Positions 1 through 9,582 of a stretch of 64,000 bases of DNA are shown piece by piece. Source of the stretch: Woeseia oceani (GTDB lineage Bacteria > Pseudomonadota > Gammaproteobacteria > Steroidobacterales > Woeseiaceae); assembly GCF_001677435.1 (NCBI RefSeq), contig NZ_CP016268.1, positions 3,585,001 through 3,649,000 of the forward strand, in the 5' to 3' direction. The notes beneath the pieces are model-generated. The model was not told the origin of the DNA. It was given only the letters and a program-made list of their open reading frames with translations, and did no database searches. Made by a program: the position numbers and the translations under genes. Every line of letters starts with the position of its first letter. The stretch's first letter is position 1.

Positions 1-2
1 AC

Positions 3-647
3 GTGAAAGAACTCGTCACTCATCACGTCGGCGGCTATCTGAAGATTGCTCCGGAGCACACGGAACGCGGGCCGCTCGACAAAATGATGAAACCGGGCAT
101 TGGTGCATACGATCGCTTCAAGGAGCTGTTCGAGCAGTTCTCGAAAGAGGCCGGCAAAGAGCAGTACCTGATTCCCTACTTCATCGCGGCGCACCCCGGC
201 ACCACGGATGAGGACATGGTGAACCTTGCACTGTGGCTCAAAGGTAACGGCTTTCGCGCCGACCAGGTGCAGGCGTTCTACCCTTCACCGATGGCCACCG
301 CGACAACCATGTACCACTCCGGCAAGAACCCGTTGCGCAAAGTGACTTACAAGAGCGATAACGTCGACATCGTGAAGAGTCCGCAGAAACGGCGCTTGCA
401 CAAAGCCTTGTTGCGCTATCACGATCCGAAGAACTGGCAGCTGATACACGATGCCCTGCTGGACATGAAACTGGGGCACCTGATCGGCTCGGGCAAGGAC
501 AAGCTGATCCCGGCGGTACAGCCGCGCGACGACAAAAAACACCAGTCCAGTCGTCGCAAGAACACCCTGGCGGCACACCAGAAACGCATCAAGCGTGGCA
601 AAGTCCTGTCGCAACACACCGGCTTGCCGCCACGCGCCGACAGCTGA
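3..647 (+). CDS. ygiQ: YgiQ family radical SAM protein, C-terminal part
   Basis: This is the C-terminal part of a YgiQ (UPF0313) radical-SAM protein; the frame is open at the left edge, so the N-terminal and cluster-binding half lies outside the window. The visible 214 residues carry the family's conserved run around [20 protein letters not shown], then [16 protein letters not shown] and [20 protein letters not shown], and a basic tail ([17 protein letters not shown]). The precise reaction of YgiQ is not established. Family assignment is firm from these motifs. The GTG at the first codon is an edge effect and should not be taken as the real start. Confidence 0.92.
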   Translation: MKELVTHHVGGYLKIAPEHTERGPLDKMMKPGIGAYDRFKELFEQFSKEAGKEQYLIPYFIAAHPGTTDEDMVNLALWLKGNGFRADQVQAFYPSPMATATTMYHSGKNPLRKVTYKSDNVDIVKSPQKRRLHKALLRYHDPKNWQLIHDALLDMKLGHLIGSGKDKLIPAVQPRDDKKHQSSRRKNTLAAHQKRIKRGKVLSQHTGLPPRADS

Positions 648-798
648 TCCGCTGCTATCGCCGGGCCACAAGCCGGCCAGGCTCCTCGTCCGAATTTCCC
701 ACCCCAACTGCCACCGCCGGTCAGGTATATTGGCTGTTGCGTGCCCGGGTACGCCGGCGCGAACGGCCAAGCAGAACGAATTACACAGCAGGTGCCCT

Positions 799-1059
799 AT
801 GAAGACTAAAGATGTTCAGGAAATTTTCGCCCGCCTTAACAGCGAGCTGGACAACGCCGATGGCGTGGATACCGAAGCACGGCAACAGATGCGTGAGCTC
901 GACAATCAGGTGAGCAGGCTTGGCCAACCCAAGAATTCTGATATCGAGTTTCTGCTGGACCAGACCAAAGCACTGGAAAGCCGTTTCGTTGCGGAACACC
1001 CGACGCTGGCCCGAATCGCCCGCGAACTGGTGGACGCGCTTACCAAAATGGGCGTGTGA
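799..1059 (+). CDS. DUF4404 family small protein
   Basis: An 86-residue acidic, mostly helical soluble protein that looks like DUF4404, a small family of unknown role. It begins MKTKDVQEIFARLNSELDNA; the middle (MRELDNQVSRLG) and end (LARIARELVDALTKMGV) look like amphipathic helices, as in that family. The ATG was chosen because the family match begins there; a longer upstream reading of the frame gives low-complexity, unlikely sequence. It follows ygiQ by about 150 bp and points towards the convergent gene at 1081. No function can be proposed. Confidence 0.8.
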   Translation: MKTKDVQEIFARLNSELDNADGVDTEARQQMRELDNQVSRLGQPKNSDIEFLLDQTKALESRFVAEHPTLARIARELVDALTKMGV

Positions 1060-1080
1060 CGCAGCGCTGGTTCGCCCCGC

Positions 1081-1395
1081 TCAGTCTTCCTCGAACAGTT
1101 CTTCAACGACCCGGGATGCGTACTCACTGAGGTACGAAGGACTGCCCGGATAGAGCATGTAGTCTTCGTGTGCCGAGAACGTGAGGTAGGGCGTTATCTC
1201 GGTACCGCCGACCTGGAAGCCGCTCGCACCGTCAATCTCGCTGCAAACAACGGATGCCATGTCAGTTGTTGCGTCCTTGAGAGCCGCGCCGGTCAGGCCA
1301 GCTATCTCCAGTTGCTCTTTGATCCGTGAAACCAGCTGAAATACAAACCACGGCTGAATTTCGCCGTAGCTGTCGTGGTCGACGAGCAGTTCCAT
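1081..1395 (-). CDS. hypothetical acidic protein, 104 residues
   Basis: A 104-residue acidic protein starting MELLVDHDSYGEIQPWFVFQ and ending EELFEED. There is no signal peptide, membrane segment or recognisable motif. It lies 88 bp downstream of ybiT on the same strand and may be carried on the same transcript. The composition is protein-like (balanced hydrophobic pattern, no low-complexity bias), which favours a real gene. Function unknown. Confidence 0.6.
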   Translation of the reverse strand: MELLVDHDSYGEIQPWFVFQLVSRIKEQLEIAGLTGAALKDATTDMASVVCSEIDGASGFQVGGTEITPYLTFSAHEDYMLYPGSPSYLSEYASRVVEELFEED

Positions 1396-1483
1396 AGCTT
1401 TCCCCGAGAGACGATGCAGCCAAGTGCTGCAAACGGTGTCAAACCCAGCGTTAAGTTCGCGACGCCTTCAAAGACCAGATGAG

Positions 1484-3094
1484 TTACGCAACCTGGCTTT
1501 GTTTTCCGGCCAGCTGCGAACGCAAATACTCTTCGTAATCACCACCAAAGTCGATCACGCCGTTCGGTGTCATGTCGATAATGCGCGTAGCCAGCGACGA
1601 AACGAAGTTGCGGTCATGGCTGATGAAGATCAACGTACCTTCGTAATGCTCCAGGGCAAGATTCAGCGCTTCAATCGATTCCATATCAAGGTGATTGGTT
1701 GGCTCGTCCATCACGATGACGTTCGGCTGTTGCAGCATCAGTTTGCCGAACAGCAAACGCGCCTGCTCGCCACCGGAGGCAACCTTGACCGACTTTTCAC
1801 TGTCGTCACGCGAGAACAACATGCGGCCCAGTGTTGCCCGCAGCAATTGTTCGTCCGTGTTCGGCGGTTGCCATTGCGTCATCCAGTCAAAGAGACTCAT
1901 GTCCTTGGCAAAATCGGCGGCGTGGTCCTGAGCAAAGAATCCGGTCCTGGCATTCTCAGCCCACTTCACTTCGCCAGCATCGACATCGATATCGCCAAGC
2001 AGGCTGCGAACCAGCGTGGTCTTGCCGATACCGTTTTGCCCAATGATAGCCACCCGCGAACCCGCTTCGATGGCGAAGTTCAGGCCCTTGAACAGCGGGC
2101 CGTCATCAAAGCCCTTGGTCAGGTCAGACACTTCCACCGCCAGACGGCGCAGCGGCTTTTCCTGATCGAAGCGTATGAACGGGCTAACCCGGCTTGACGG
2201 TTTGATCTCGGTGAGCTGAATTTTCTCAAGCTGGCGAGCTCGCGAGGTTGCCTGCTTCGCTTTCGACGCATTCGCGGAGAAGCGACTGACGAATGCCTGC
2301 AAATCGGCCATTTTCGCCTTTTTCTTGGCGTTGTCCGCCTGCACGCGTTCCCGCGCCTGTTCGGCGGCCGTCATGTACTCGTCGTAGTTGCCGGGGAACA
2401 ATTGCAGCTTGCCGTAATCGAGATCGGCCATGTGGGTGCAAACACTGTTCAGGAAGTGGCGATCATGCGAAATGATGACCATCGTCGCCTTGCTGGCATT
2501 GAGGCACTCTTCCAGCCAGCGAATGGTGTTGATGTCGAGGTTGTTGGTGGGCTCGTCGAGCAGCAATACGTCCGGGTCCGAAAACAATGCCTGTGCCAGC
2601 AATACCCGCAATTTCCAGCCGGGTGCCACCTCGCTCATCGGCCCTTCGTGCTGCTCAATGGGAATTCCAATGCTCTGCAGCAATTCGCCAGCCCGCGACT
2701 CAGCGGAGTAACCGTCCATCTCGGCAAACTCGACTTCCAGATCGGCGACGCGCATACCGTCTTCGTCGCTCAGTTCCGCTTGCGAGTACAGCCGATCGCG
2801 CTCCTGTGAAATCTCCCACAGCCGCTCGTGACCCATGATGACCGTATCCAGCACGCGAAATTCTTCATACGCGAACTGGTTCTGGCGCAACTTGCCTACC
2901 CGGACATGCGGCTCCACCGACACATTGCCGACCGTCGGCTCCAGCTCGCCGGAGAGGATCTTCATGAACGTCGATTTGCCGGAGCCGTTTGCTCCGATCA
3001 GGCCGTAGCGGTTGCCGTTACCAAAGGTCACGGAAACGTTTTCAAACAGCGGCTTGGCGCCGAACTGAATCGACAGATTGGTAGCGGAAATCAA
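1484..3094 (-). CDS. ybiT: ABC-F family ATPase YbiT
   Basis: A soluble ABC-F protein with two tandem ATPase domains and no membrane domain. The family acts on the ribosome; YbiT's exact role is still debated. The first Walker A is GANGSGKST (about residues 34-42), followed by [11 protein letters not shown] and the ISHDRHFLN switch; the second domain has GQNGIGKTT and [13 protein letters not shown]. The linker between domains is rich in Lys/Arg ([20 protein letters not shown]), as in YbiT. I place the start at a TTG giving [12 protein letters not shown], which matches the E. coli N-terminus and has AGGTAA a few bases upstream; the longer ATG-started form adds 14 unlikely residues. 536 residues, usual length. 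Confidence 0.93.
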   Translation of the reverse strand: MISATNLSIQFGAKPLFENVSVTFGNGNRYGLIGANGSGKSTFMKILSGELEPTVGNVSVEPHVRVGKLRQNQFAYEEFRVLDTVIMGHERLWEISQERDRLYSQAELSDEDGMRVADLEVEFAEMDGYSAESRAGELLQSIGIPIEQHEGPMSEVAPGWKLRVLLAQALFSDPDVLLLDEPTNNLDINTIRWLEECLNASKATMVIISHDRHFLNSVCTHMADLDYGKLQLFPGNYDEYMTAAEQARERVQADNAKKKAKMADLQAFVSRFSANASKAKQATSRARQLEKIQLTEIKPSSRVSPFIRFDQEKPLRRLAVEVSDLTKGFDDGPLFKGLNFAIEAGSRVAIIGQNGIGKTTLVRSLLGDIDVDAGEVKWAENARTGFFAQDHAADFAKDMSLFDWMTQWQPPNTDEQLLRATLGRMLFSRDDSEKSVKVASGGEQARLLFGKLMLQQPNVIVMDEPTNHLDMESIEALNLALEHYEGTLIFISHDRNFVSSLATRIIDMTPNGVIDFGGDYEEYLRSQLAGKQSQVA

Positions 3095-3653
3095 TGTGGT
3101 TACCTGATGTGTAGGCTTTTCGCGGTTTGTCCGCATCGGACCCGCGCCGTCTGCGAGTGACCGGGCGGGTGCTGATTGCGGTGTAAGGGACGCCTTGCGG
3201 CGGGCGCATGATAACAGGACTGCCGGCTTTAGCGAGGCAGAAAGGAACTTTTCGCGGGGAAAACGGCAATTCTAAACCGGATTTTGCTAACCGACAGCCT
3301 GATTATGTCGAGAGCCAGCTTCAACCTCGTTAAGGCGGGGCTGACGCTTTCGGCGGCACAATTCGACTGTTTCAGCATGCGACGATGACGCCAGCGTAAT
3401 CCAGAGTATTCGCTTGCTTACGCTCGCACTACTGCTGCCAGTAACATATACGCGTCGCCGTGCCCGACGGACACGCGGTGCATGATGCAGCGGCCAATGC
3501 AAGCCCGGCAGCTACTGTTCTGGTCGAATTTGCATCCGTCAATTTGTCCGCTGCGTGTTAGTCACGCTGCGGAGAAATGCAATCGTGCGACAGCTGTTTG
3601 CGGCTACAGACCCGCCACAATGGCGACTGTCTCCTCACTATCCGGGTATGCCG
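3095..3653. other. intergenic region, no gene seen
   Basis: About 560 bp between the start of ybiT and the end of the exported orphan gene. It should contain the ybiT promoter. Short open frames here have no ribosome-binding site or protein-like composition. I see no tRNA, strong hairpin or repeat. Confidence 0.5.
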
Positions 3654-6053
3654 CTACTGGTACTTGTTCTTTATCCGTTGAGTTTCCTGTTGCGCACGAC
3701 GCTGCAGCTCACCGATTTTGGTTTGGTAGTCCACGAGTATTTTCGTCCGCTCGTCACCGGTCGCGGCAGAACGGGTGGCCTGCTGGACTGACTGATTCAG
3801 GCCATTCATTTCATCCTGCATGCGCGTTTGGAGTGCCTGCAATTCGAGCGACATCTGTTGCTGGCGCTCTGCCGTACTCATTCCGGACACGTCGGCGCTC
3901 GACGTTGCGGGCGCGATTGCCGTCGATCCGGCAGTCGTCGAAACACTCGCCGTACGCCGGGCAGGTGCCGCCTGCGGTACGGCGGTCGGTGGTGCTGCCG
4001 GCAGTTGCGCCGGTCTTTTGGTCTCCAGGCTGACAGTGGCCGCCACCGTTGGCAATTTCGCCGGCGCACTGATGCTTATTCTGGATGGCGCAACTGCCGG
4101 GGCGGTCGGCACAGGCGGGAATGCCCCGGCCATTGCCTTCTTCGCGACCGGCGGTTTATTGGCCGTCGTTGGCGGTATCGTGCCGGGCTGGTCCAGAATG
4201 CTGTTTGTCAGCACTCGCAATTGTTGCTCGAACTGTTTCACCTCAGCGCTACGACACCCGTAGGCGCGCTTCATTTCGACGATGCCAAGGAACACCTGCG
4301 ACTTGGCCGGGCGGTTCAGTGGGTTGTCGCTGTCAGCCGCACCGGCGTAACCGGCGATGCGATCACGCAGCGGGAAGAATTCCGGGTTCAGCGTATAGGT
4401 CGCTTCGTAATGTTCACCGCCGGATCGGGTGGTTACGCCCCACTCGTCGGTCTCGATAATGACCGGCGCGGTGTACTCGTATGTGCGAGCCTGCCAACCG
4501 GGGTCCAGACAGGACTCGCCCCAGGCCGGATAGCTGTAAAGGTACTTGTTCGCGGCTTCCCGCAGCAGGTGAATGTCTTCAGCATCGAGTACCGCATTGA
4601 ACATGTCCGCAAGCGGATTGTTGGCTTCTCCGGAAGGTATCTGCTTCCGGAGGTATTCGCGCTTTTCCTCCGCGTAGATGTCGTCCATTTGCCGTACGCC
4701 ATTCAAGTCGCCACGGTAGATTGCGTTGAGATAGCGTCCGCCCGGCAGGGAACAGAACGGGCCGTCAGTGCAGGCCGGGCCCAGCAGATTGGCGGCCAGC
4801 CACTCCGCGTGAGCCTTGGCGCGCGGACCGTTGGAGTGATCCAGCAGCTGCAGGTAGTTTTCATCGCCGCCCAGTGGCGATGGCCGTATTGGCCGAAACT
4901 GGAAACTCATGTGATCCCATTTGTCGGTATCACCGAGGCTGTAGTTGTCGACAGAGGCCGTCAGTGGGCTCTCGCATTGTTGATTGGCAACGCGGCGCAA
5001 CAACCGGCCCAGCTCGCGGGTGTAGTTGCCATCGAACTCGCTGTCGCGCTGCTCGCTGTTGACGCGATAGACCGCATCGAAACGGAGGTGCGAGCAAAGG
5101 TCCGGACGTTGCGCGTATAAGCGCAGCCTGGCGCTTTCGAAAAGCGGCTGGCGAGTACGCGCATATTCCTGCGAATCAGCCGTCGTCGCAAAATTGCCGG
5201 CGGCTTCAATTTCATCGCTGAGCACTTTGGCCAGCTTCAGCGGTTCCAGACCAAACTTCTCGAAATCCCGCAGACGGAGGTCGGCGATCGCACCGGATTC
5301 AGACTTCCCCTCCTCGTCATGATTGACGCAAGGTTTGCGTTGCATGTTCATGGTCTGCCCGAACGGATAGACCGTCATGGAGAAACTGCCCCACAGAGGA
5401 TAGCCTTCACGGCTCTCAGCACACTGACCACCGGCCTGTTCATTACCCGGCTCGTACCAGTGACCGCGCACGGTGTAGTGCGACAGGCGTGGCGGTTCAG
5501 TGCCCTCCATCATATGCTTCTCGAAGTAGCTGGCAACCATGCGGCCTTCGAAACCGTTGCCGTAGATCACATCGAGACGTCCGTTGTCGTATTTGACAAA
5601 CGCCTGTCGCGAGCCGGTGGTTGGGCCGCTGCCCGGCAAGTAACCGCCCGCTATCAATGCATCGACGAGCTGGTTGTTGGATGCGATTTCCGCTGGTGCC
5701 CAATCGTCATCACGCCGCATTTCGAAGCGATAGAACAGACGCGGCCGCGCCGCCTGACCTTCAGCCGTAATCTCAATGACCTCGGCTTGCGGACACCGCG
5801 CGAGCAAGTGCTGCACCGAATCACGAGAGTATTGCAGGATCGACGGCAGCGCACTGTCCGTCGTCGCGTGGCCGACGTAGCCCACCGACGCGGCAATGCG
5901 CTCGCCGCACGCACCGGCGTACCACATGGAGTAACCGACACGGGTCGGGCCGTAACCCGAGACCTTCGCAGCCTCTTCCATGAATACCGCCGCGTTGGCG
6001 GCGCTCGTGAATATAAGGAAGGATAAATACGAAATTATTGTTTTTATTTTCAC
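3654..6053 (-). CDS. large exported protein of unknown function
   Basis: A 799-residue protein I do not recognise. It starts at a GTG with AGGGA about ten bases upstream and opens with a clear Sec signal peptide (KIKTIISYLSFLIFTSAANA). The main body, to about residue 600, has scattered cysteines (for example YAGACGERIAA, LGPACTDGPFCSLPGG, WGESCLDPGW), suggesting disulfides in the periplasm. Next comes a Pro/Ala/Thr-rich linker of roughly 100 residues, then a Gln/Glu-rich C-terminal coiled coil (STAERQQQMSLELQALQTRM onward) ending in a basic tail. The layout suggests an envelope protein with a globular domain, a flexible linker and a coiled coil. It appears to be monocistronic. Starts further upstream would add unlikely sequence before the signal peptide. 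Confidence 0.75.
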   Translation of the reverse strand: MKIKTIISYLSFLIFTSAANAAVFMEEAAKVSGYGPTRVGYSMWYAGACGERIAASVGYVGHATTDSALPSILQYSRDSVQHLLARCPQAEVIEITAEGQAARPRLFYRFEMRRDDDWAPAEIASNNQLVDALIAGGYLPGSGPTTGSRQAFVKYDNGRLDVIYGNGFEGRMVASYFEKHMMEGTEPPRLSHYTVRGHWYEPGNEQAGGQCAESREGYPLWGSFSMTVYPFGQTMNMQRKPCVNHDEEGKSESGAIADLRLRDFEKFGLEPLKLAKVLSDEIEAAGNFATTADSQEYARTRQPLFESARLRLYAQRPDLCSHLRFDAVYRVNSEQRDSEFDGNYTRELGRLLRRVANQQCESPLTASVDNYSLGDTDKWDHMSFQFRPIRPSPLGGDENYLQLLDHSNGPRAKAHAEWLAANLLGPACTDGPFCSLPGGRYLNAIYRGDLNGVRQMDDIYAEEKREYLRKQIPSGEANNPLADMFNAVLDAEDIHLLREAANKYLYSYPAWGESCLDPGWQARTYEYTAPVIIETDEWGVTTRSGGEHYEATYTLNPEFFPLRDRIAGYAGAADSDNPLNRPAKSQVFLGIVEMKRAYGCRSAEVKQFEQQLRVLTNSILDQPGTIPPTTANKPPVAKKAMAGAFPPVPTAPAVAPSRISISAPAKLPTVAATVSLETKRPAQLPAAPPTAVPQAAPARRTASVSTTAGSTAIAPATSSADVSGMSTAERQQQMSLELQALQTRMQDEMNGLNQSVQQATRSAATGDERTKILVDYQTKIGELQRRAQQETQRIKNKYQ

Positions 6054-6501
6054 GGAAACACATCCCTGAGCTTGTTTTCTGGCAGATTCTCCACGCGTTT
6101 CGCGACAGAAAGGGGAACGAGTCTGAACCGCATAATGACGGACCGTGGACGGTATCTCAATTTTAGCAACTTGCAGGGACGGCGACGCAAGGGTCAATGA
6201 ATGCGTGGACGGTCCGGCGTGCAGGACTTGCAGCAAGAGAATTGTTGCACGAGGACGCCGGCCTTTTTCATTGCCCGTCGGCACCGGAATCGGGACAAAC
6301 GTCACGCGCGTTGATTGCGGAAATCACCGGCGCGATGGACACGGAACCGAATGCCGTGTCACCAGGTGAACCAGTATTCTGGCAGCTGAAACCTCAGTTT
6401 GGTGAGCGCTTGAACAGCTGGGTTGTCACCTCTGCAGCTATTCTGCCCGGGTGACGCCAGAAAGACAGGCGGGTTCCTGGCAGAGAAACCCGCCTGCGCT
6501 G
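6054..6501. other. intergenic region, no gene seen
   Basis: About 450 bp between two genes on the minus strand: the start of the exported orphan and the end of the FecA-like receptor. No convincing coding frame, hairpin or repeat. It presumably holds the promoter of the orphan gene. Confidence 0.45.
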
Positions 6502-8724
6502 TTACAGCCGGTAGCTCAACCCAACCCAGGCCGTACGCTCCAGGCCCGGACGCAAACCAGCGGGGCGCCGCGCGGCCACGTAAGTTTCGTCGAACAGGTT
6601 GTCGACTTTTACGTAGCTCGAAAACTGGTCGTTGAAATGCCAGCGACCAACCAGGTCCCAGACGACGTGTGAATCAATTGTCTCGGACGATGCGTAGCCG
6701 CCTTGACCGGCGACGGTACGCATGCGACCAACGTAGTTCGCGGCGAGATTCACGCCCAGTTTGTCGGCTTCGAGGCCCGCCGTGAGTCTGAGCTGGTGTT
6801 CCGGGATGTAAGGCAGTTCATCGCCTACGGCGACATCGCCCCAGGGTTCGAAACCACTTTCAAACGCATTGTGGAACTCCGCCTCGCGGGTCCACGTGTA
6901 TTCCAGCGCGAGCGGCATCTGCAGGCTGCCATTGGCCAGTCCTGCAAGTGTGTAGCCTGCACTCAGCTCCAGTCCCTGCACGGTCACTTCGCCGCCGTCG
7001 AACTGATCGCCGATCTGCCCATTGCCGCCAGTGGATGCAGTGACTGTACCGACGAGATTGTCATAGTCGTTGATAAACCAGATGGACTCGAAGGTCAGCG
7101 CGTCGTTCGCGTAACGTGCACCGAACTCCATGTTCAGGCTTTCCTCTTCCTGCGCGCTGCTGCCTGGGCCTGGCGGATTGAAGCCTTTGTGCACGCCAGC
7201 AAGCAGGCGCCAGTGATCACTCACGCGATACAGCGCACCCATGCCCGGTATAACCACCGACACCGAATTATCGCGCACTTGCGTTGGACCAAGCGCTCGC
7301 GACGGATCGCTGGTGGAGTAATCGTAGCGCGTCATATCTATGTCTTCGAAGCGCATACCGGGTGCGAATATCCAGTTGCCGGTGCGAATTTCGGAAGTAA
7401 GGAACAGCGCCGTCACCCGTGCATCGCTGACCCGATTCGTCGCCGAGCCGGGTGCGCCGGTGCTGGTCTGTACGAGTTGCATGTCCTGCATGCGGAATCC
7501 ATCGTCCTGCTGCAAACGGTCTTCCTCGTCTTCGTGCAAGCGCACGCCGCCAGTCAACGCAATCTCAGTATCGCCGACGTTCAGGTCCCAGCTAAGCGAG
7601 CCTTGAATACCCTGTGAATAGTATTCGCGGCTGTTGTGACGTTTGATGATGGCATCATCGGGGCTGGTCGTGCCCTGTAAGTAGGCAAGCTCGGTGGCAT
7701 AGGTCACGGGGTCCTCCAGCACGGACGACATACCGGCACCATTAACGGATTGAAGCTTGAACCAGTTGCGTGCGAAGTTATTGCGGTAAGCCGTCACTTC
7801 GGCGCGCCACGGACCGTCGTTGTCAACGAGGTAACTTAGTTGCAGCTGTTCGTGTTCACCAAGGAAGCGATCGCCGGCCGACGCGGCGTAACGTCGATTA
7901 GGGTCTGCCGCAACGTCAGCTTCAGTCAGTCCAAGGTAGGTTTCGTCCGACACCTGGTCCGTGTAGCCGGCCTTCAGCCGCAGGCTCTGGTTTAGGCGCG
8001 CATTCGGGTCGCTGTCGAACTGCAGCTTGACCATGTAATCCTCGATGTCGAAGCCGGTCTCGTTGCCAGCCGGCCCATCGATAGTCTTGAAGCCATCACT
8101 CACGCTCTGCACGGTTTCAACCAGCCACGAAAATCGTTCGCCGCGGTTGCCGGCATTCAGGTGAGCATCCACGCTGTCATTCTGGCCCAGCCGGAGATCG
8201 ATATTCGCGGACAGCTCGTCCGGAATCGGTGTTGAAATCAGGTTAATGGCACCGCCTGTCGTGCGCGGACCCACGGTAATCGCGGCCGGACCTTTCAGCA
8301 CTTCCACGGCGTGCATGCGCCGCTGAGTCGGAAAGTAATAGGCCGACGATGCCGCGTACGGTGCCGGTGCGATCAGAACGCCATCTTCAAGCAGCGCGAT
8401 GCGTGCACTGCGATCCAGACCCGAACCACGAATACCGATGTTCGGCCGCAGGCCGAAACCGTCCTCTTCTTGCACGTAGACACCCGGGACCGTGCGCAGC
8501 ACGCGCATGACATCCGACTGCATGAAGGCATTGAGCTCCTCGTTGTCGACGACGTGTGCGGAGCCCGGAATGTCACTGACATCGCGGCGGTGGCCGATGA
8601 TGGTGACGTTGTCGAGCGGCTCGCTCGCGCCGCTTGCCGCCAGGTCCTGAGCAAATAATGGCATGCCGGTCAGCAGCATCAGTACGCCGCCGGCGCGGGC
8701 GGTGCTGCGAAGGGGGTGGTGCAT
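6502..8724 (-). CDS. TonB-dependent receptor, FecA-like
   Basis: A 740-residue outer-membrane gated barrel for energy-dependent uptake, probably of a ferric chelate. After a signal peptide (ARAGGVLMLLTGMPLFAQ) comes the plug domain, with VPGVYVQEEDGFGLRPNIGI and VEVLKGPAAITVGPRTTGGA, wording typical of FecA-type receptors. It ends in a barrel closing VGLSYRL. The start is the ATG giving MHHPLRST, preceded by AGAGG; a longer frame reads back into the promoter. A Fur-like 15-bp palindrome sits about 57 bp upstream, so iron repression is likely. No sigma/anti-sigma partner lies next to it. The substrate cannot be told from sequence. Confidence 0.9.
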   Translation of the reverse strand: MHHPLRSTARAGGVLMLLTGMPLFAQDLAASGASEPLDNVTIIGHRRDVSDIPGSAHVVDNEELNAFMQSDVMRVLRTVPGVYVQEEDGFGLRPNIGIRGSGLDRSARIALLEDGVLIAPAPYAASSAYYFPTQRRMHAVEVLKGPAAITVGPRTTGGAINLISTPIPDELSANIDLRLGQNDSVDAHLNAGNRGERFSWLVETVQSVSDGFKTIDGPAGNETGFDIEDYMVKLQFDSDPNARLNQSLRLKAGYTDQVSDETYLGLTEADVAADPNRRYAASAGDRFLGEHEQLQLSYLVDNDGPWRAEVTAYRNNFARNWFKLQSVNGAGMSSVLEDPVTYATELAYLQGTTSPDDAIIKRHNSREYYSQGIQGSLSWDLNVGDTEIALTGGVRLHEDEEDRLQQDDGFRMQDMQLVQTSTGAPGSATNRVSDARVTALFLTSEIRTGNWIFAPGMRFEDIDMTRYDYSTSDPSRALGPTQVRDNSVSVVIPGMGALYRVSDHWRLLAGVHKGFNPPGPGSSAQEEESLNMEFGARYANDALTFESIWFINDYDNLVGTVTASTGGNGQIGDQFDGGEVTVQGLELSAGYTLAGLANGSLQMPLALEYTWTREAEFHNAFESGFEPWGDVAVGDELPYIPEHQLRLTAGLEADKLGVNLAANYVGRMRTVAGQGGYASSETIDSHVVWDLVGRWHFNDQFSSYVKVDNLFDETYVAARRPAGLRPGLERTAWVGLSYRL

Positions 8725-8780
8725 CGTGGAAACCTCTGGAGATGTTGCGGGCAGTGTAAGGATACGAACGATAACGAAAA

Positions 8781-8795
8781 TGCGAATCATTCGCA
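8781..8795 (-). promoter_or_regulatory. probable Fur box upstream of the FecA-like receptor
   Basis: TGCGAATCATTCGCA is a perfect 7-1-7 inverted repeat. It matches the 7-1-7 Fur motif TGATAATNATTATCA at five of seven positions in each half. It lies about 57 bp upstream of the receptor's ATG, where an operator overlapping the promoter is expected. Assignment rests on motif shape and gene content. Confidence 0.7.
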
Positions 8796-8881
8796 ATACA
8801 AAGCACAGCGAAACCATGCTCTCTTCTGTGAGAAACAGCTGTTAGAGCGGTGGATCGGGTGGCCTGGTGGCCTGTGGATCA

Positions 8882-9033
8882 GTGTCTGGCTTATTTTCCG
8901 CGCTCAGGCGACCGTTGACGAACGGCCGCTGACCATGACAAAGACAAGTCCAGTGGTTGGCGACCTGTCCTCGTCTGCAAAATTAACCGGCGCCGCTCAC
9001 GAAGTAACCGGCACGATCAGGGCAGGCACTCGG
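8882..9033 (+). repeat. 152-bp imperfect direct repeat, copy A
   Basis: First of two copies of a 152-bp unit beginning GTGTCTGGCTTATTTTCC and ending GGCAGGCACTCGG. The second copy starts 197 bp further on and has exactly the same length, with about 19 substitutions by eye. The shared core runs from CCATGACAAAGACAAGTCCA to GCTCACGAAGTAAC. The opening motif recurs alone at 9041 and, inverted, near 9299. The unit does not encode a protein. Confidence 0.85.
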
Positions 9034-9040
9034 TAGATTG

Positions 9041-9077
9041 GTGTCTGGCTTATTTTCCGCGCTCAGGCGACTAGAAC
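9041..9077 (+). repeat. partial copy of the repeat head
   Basis: The first 31 bases of the 152-bp unit (GTGTCTGGCTTATTTTCCGC then GCTCAGGCGAC) occur here exactly as in copy A. The copy then stops, and full copy B starts at 9079. This looks like an internal truncation or a recombination product between units. Confidence 0.75.
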
Positions 9078-9078
9078 G

Positions 9079-9230
9079 GTGTCTGGTTTATTTTTCGCGC
9101 ACGAGCGACTACTAACGAACGGCTGCTGGCCATGACAAAGACAAGTCCAGAGGTTGGCGGCCTGTCCTTGTCTGCAAATTTGACCGGCGCCGCTCACGAA
9201 GTAACGGGCACGATCAGGTCAGGCACTTGG
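9079..9230 (+). repeat. 152-bp imperfect direct repeat, copy B
   Basis: Second full unit, GTGTCTGGTTTATTTTTCGC at the head and GTCAGGCACTTGG at the end, the same length as copy A with no gaps. Inside it AGACAAG and CTTGTCT are inverted and could form a hairpin stem around a GC-rich loop; copy A has one mismatch in the same stem. Confidence 0.85.
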
Positions 9231-9272
9231 CGACCTGCCGCCACTGCGAAAACAACATCCGGCAGTTTCCGG

Positions 9273-9316
9273 AAACAAACCTGACGACTTGCGCCGAAGA
9301 AAATAAACCTGACACC
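9273..9316 (-). repeat. inverted copies of the repeat head motif
   Basis: AAACAAACCTGACGAC and GAAAATAAACCTGACACC lie in tandem here. The second is close to the reverse complement of the GGTGTCTGGTTTATTTTT head of the direct repeats. The block from 8882 to 9316 is therefore bounded by head motifs pointing inward, an arrangement seen for REP-like and miniature mobile sequences. No transposase is present. Confidence 0.6.
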
Positions 9317-9372
9317 TTTTGGACACCTTTTGAAACCACAAGATGTTGACATTCGTCCGGCAACTGCCTCAA

Positions 9373-9560
9373 GCTGTAGTGGTTCGACGGTTCGCGCTTA
9401 GCGATGAAAAGGGAATCCGGTGACTGGCAAAAAAGCCAGGATCCCGGAACTGTCCCCGCAACTGTAAACAGCGGTTTCGCACCACAATGCCACTGGGAAT
9501 TCCCGGGAAGGCGGTGCGCAACGCCAACGCTGTGAGTCAGGAGACCTGCCGCCGCAACTT
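9373..9560 (+). ncRNA. cobalamin (AdoCbl) riboswitch
   Basis: The sequence shows the conserved landmarks of the cobalamin riboswitch in order: AAAAGGGAATCCGGTG at 9407, GGAACTGTCCCCGCAACTG then TAA at 9446-9467, GCCACTGGGA near 9489, and the B12 box AGTCAGGAGACCTGCC at 9535-9550. It precedes nrdAB on the same strand by about 115 bp. Such riboswitches normally shut expression off when adenosylcobalamin is plentiful, so the B12-independent reductase would be repressed by B12. Exact ends are approximate. Confidence 0.95.
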
Positions 9561-9582
9561 CGTACTCATCGGACGGGGTGTT

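Noticed and set aside
8716-9036. Plus-strand frame through the repeat region
   Set aside because: Reads through the Fur box and copy A of the repeat; the second repeat copy does not preserve the frame as a protein.
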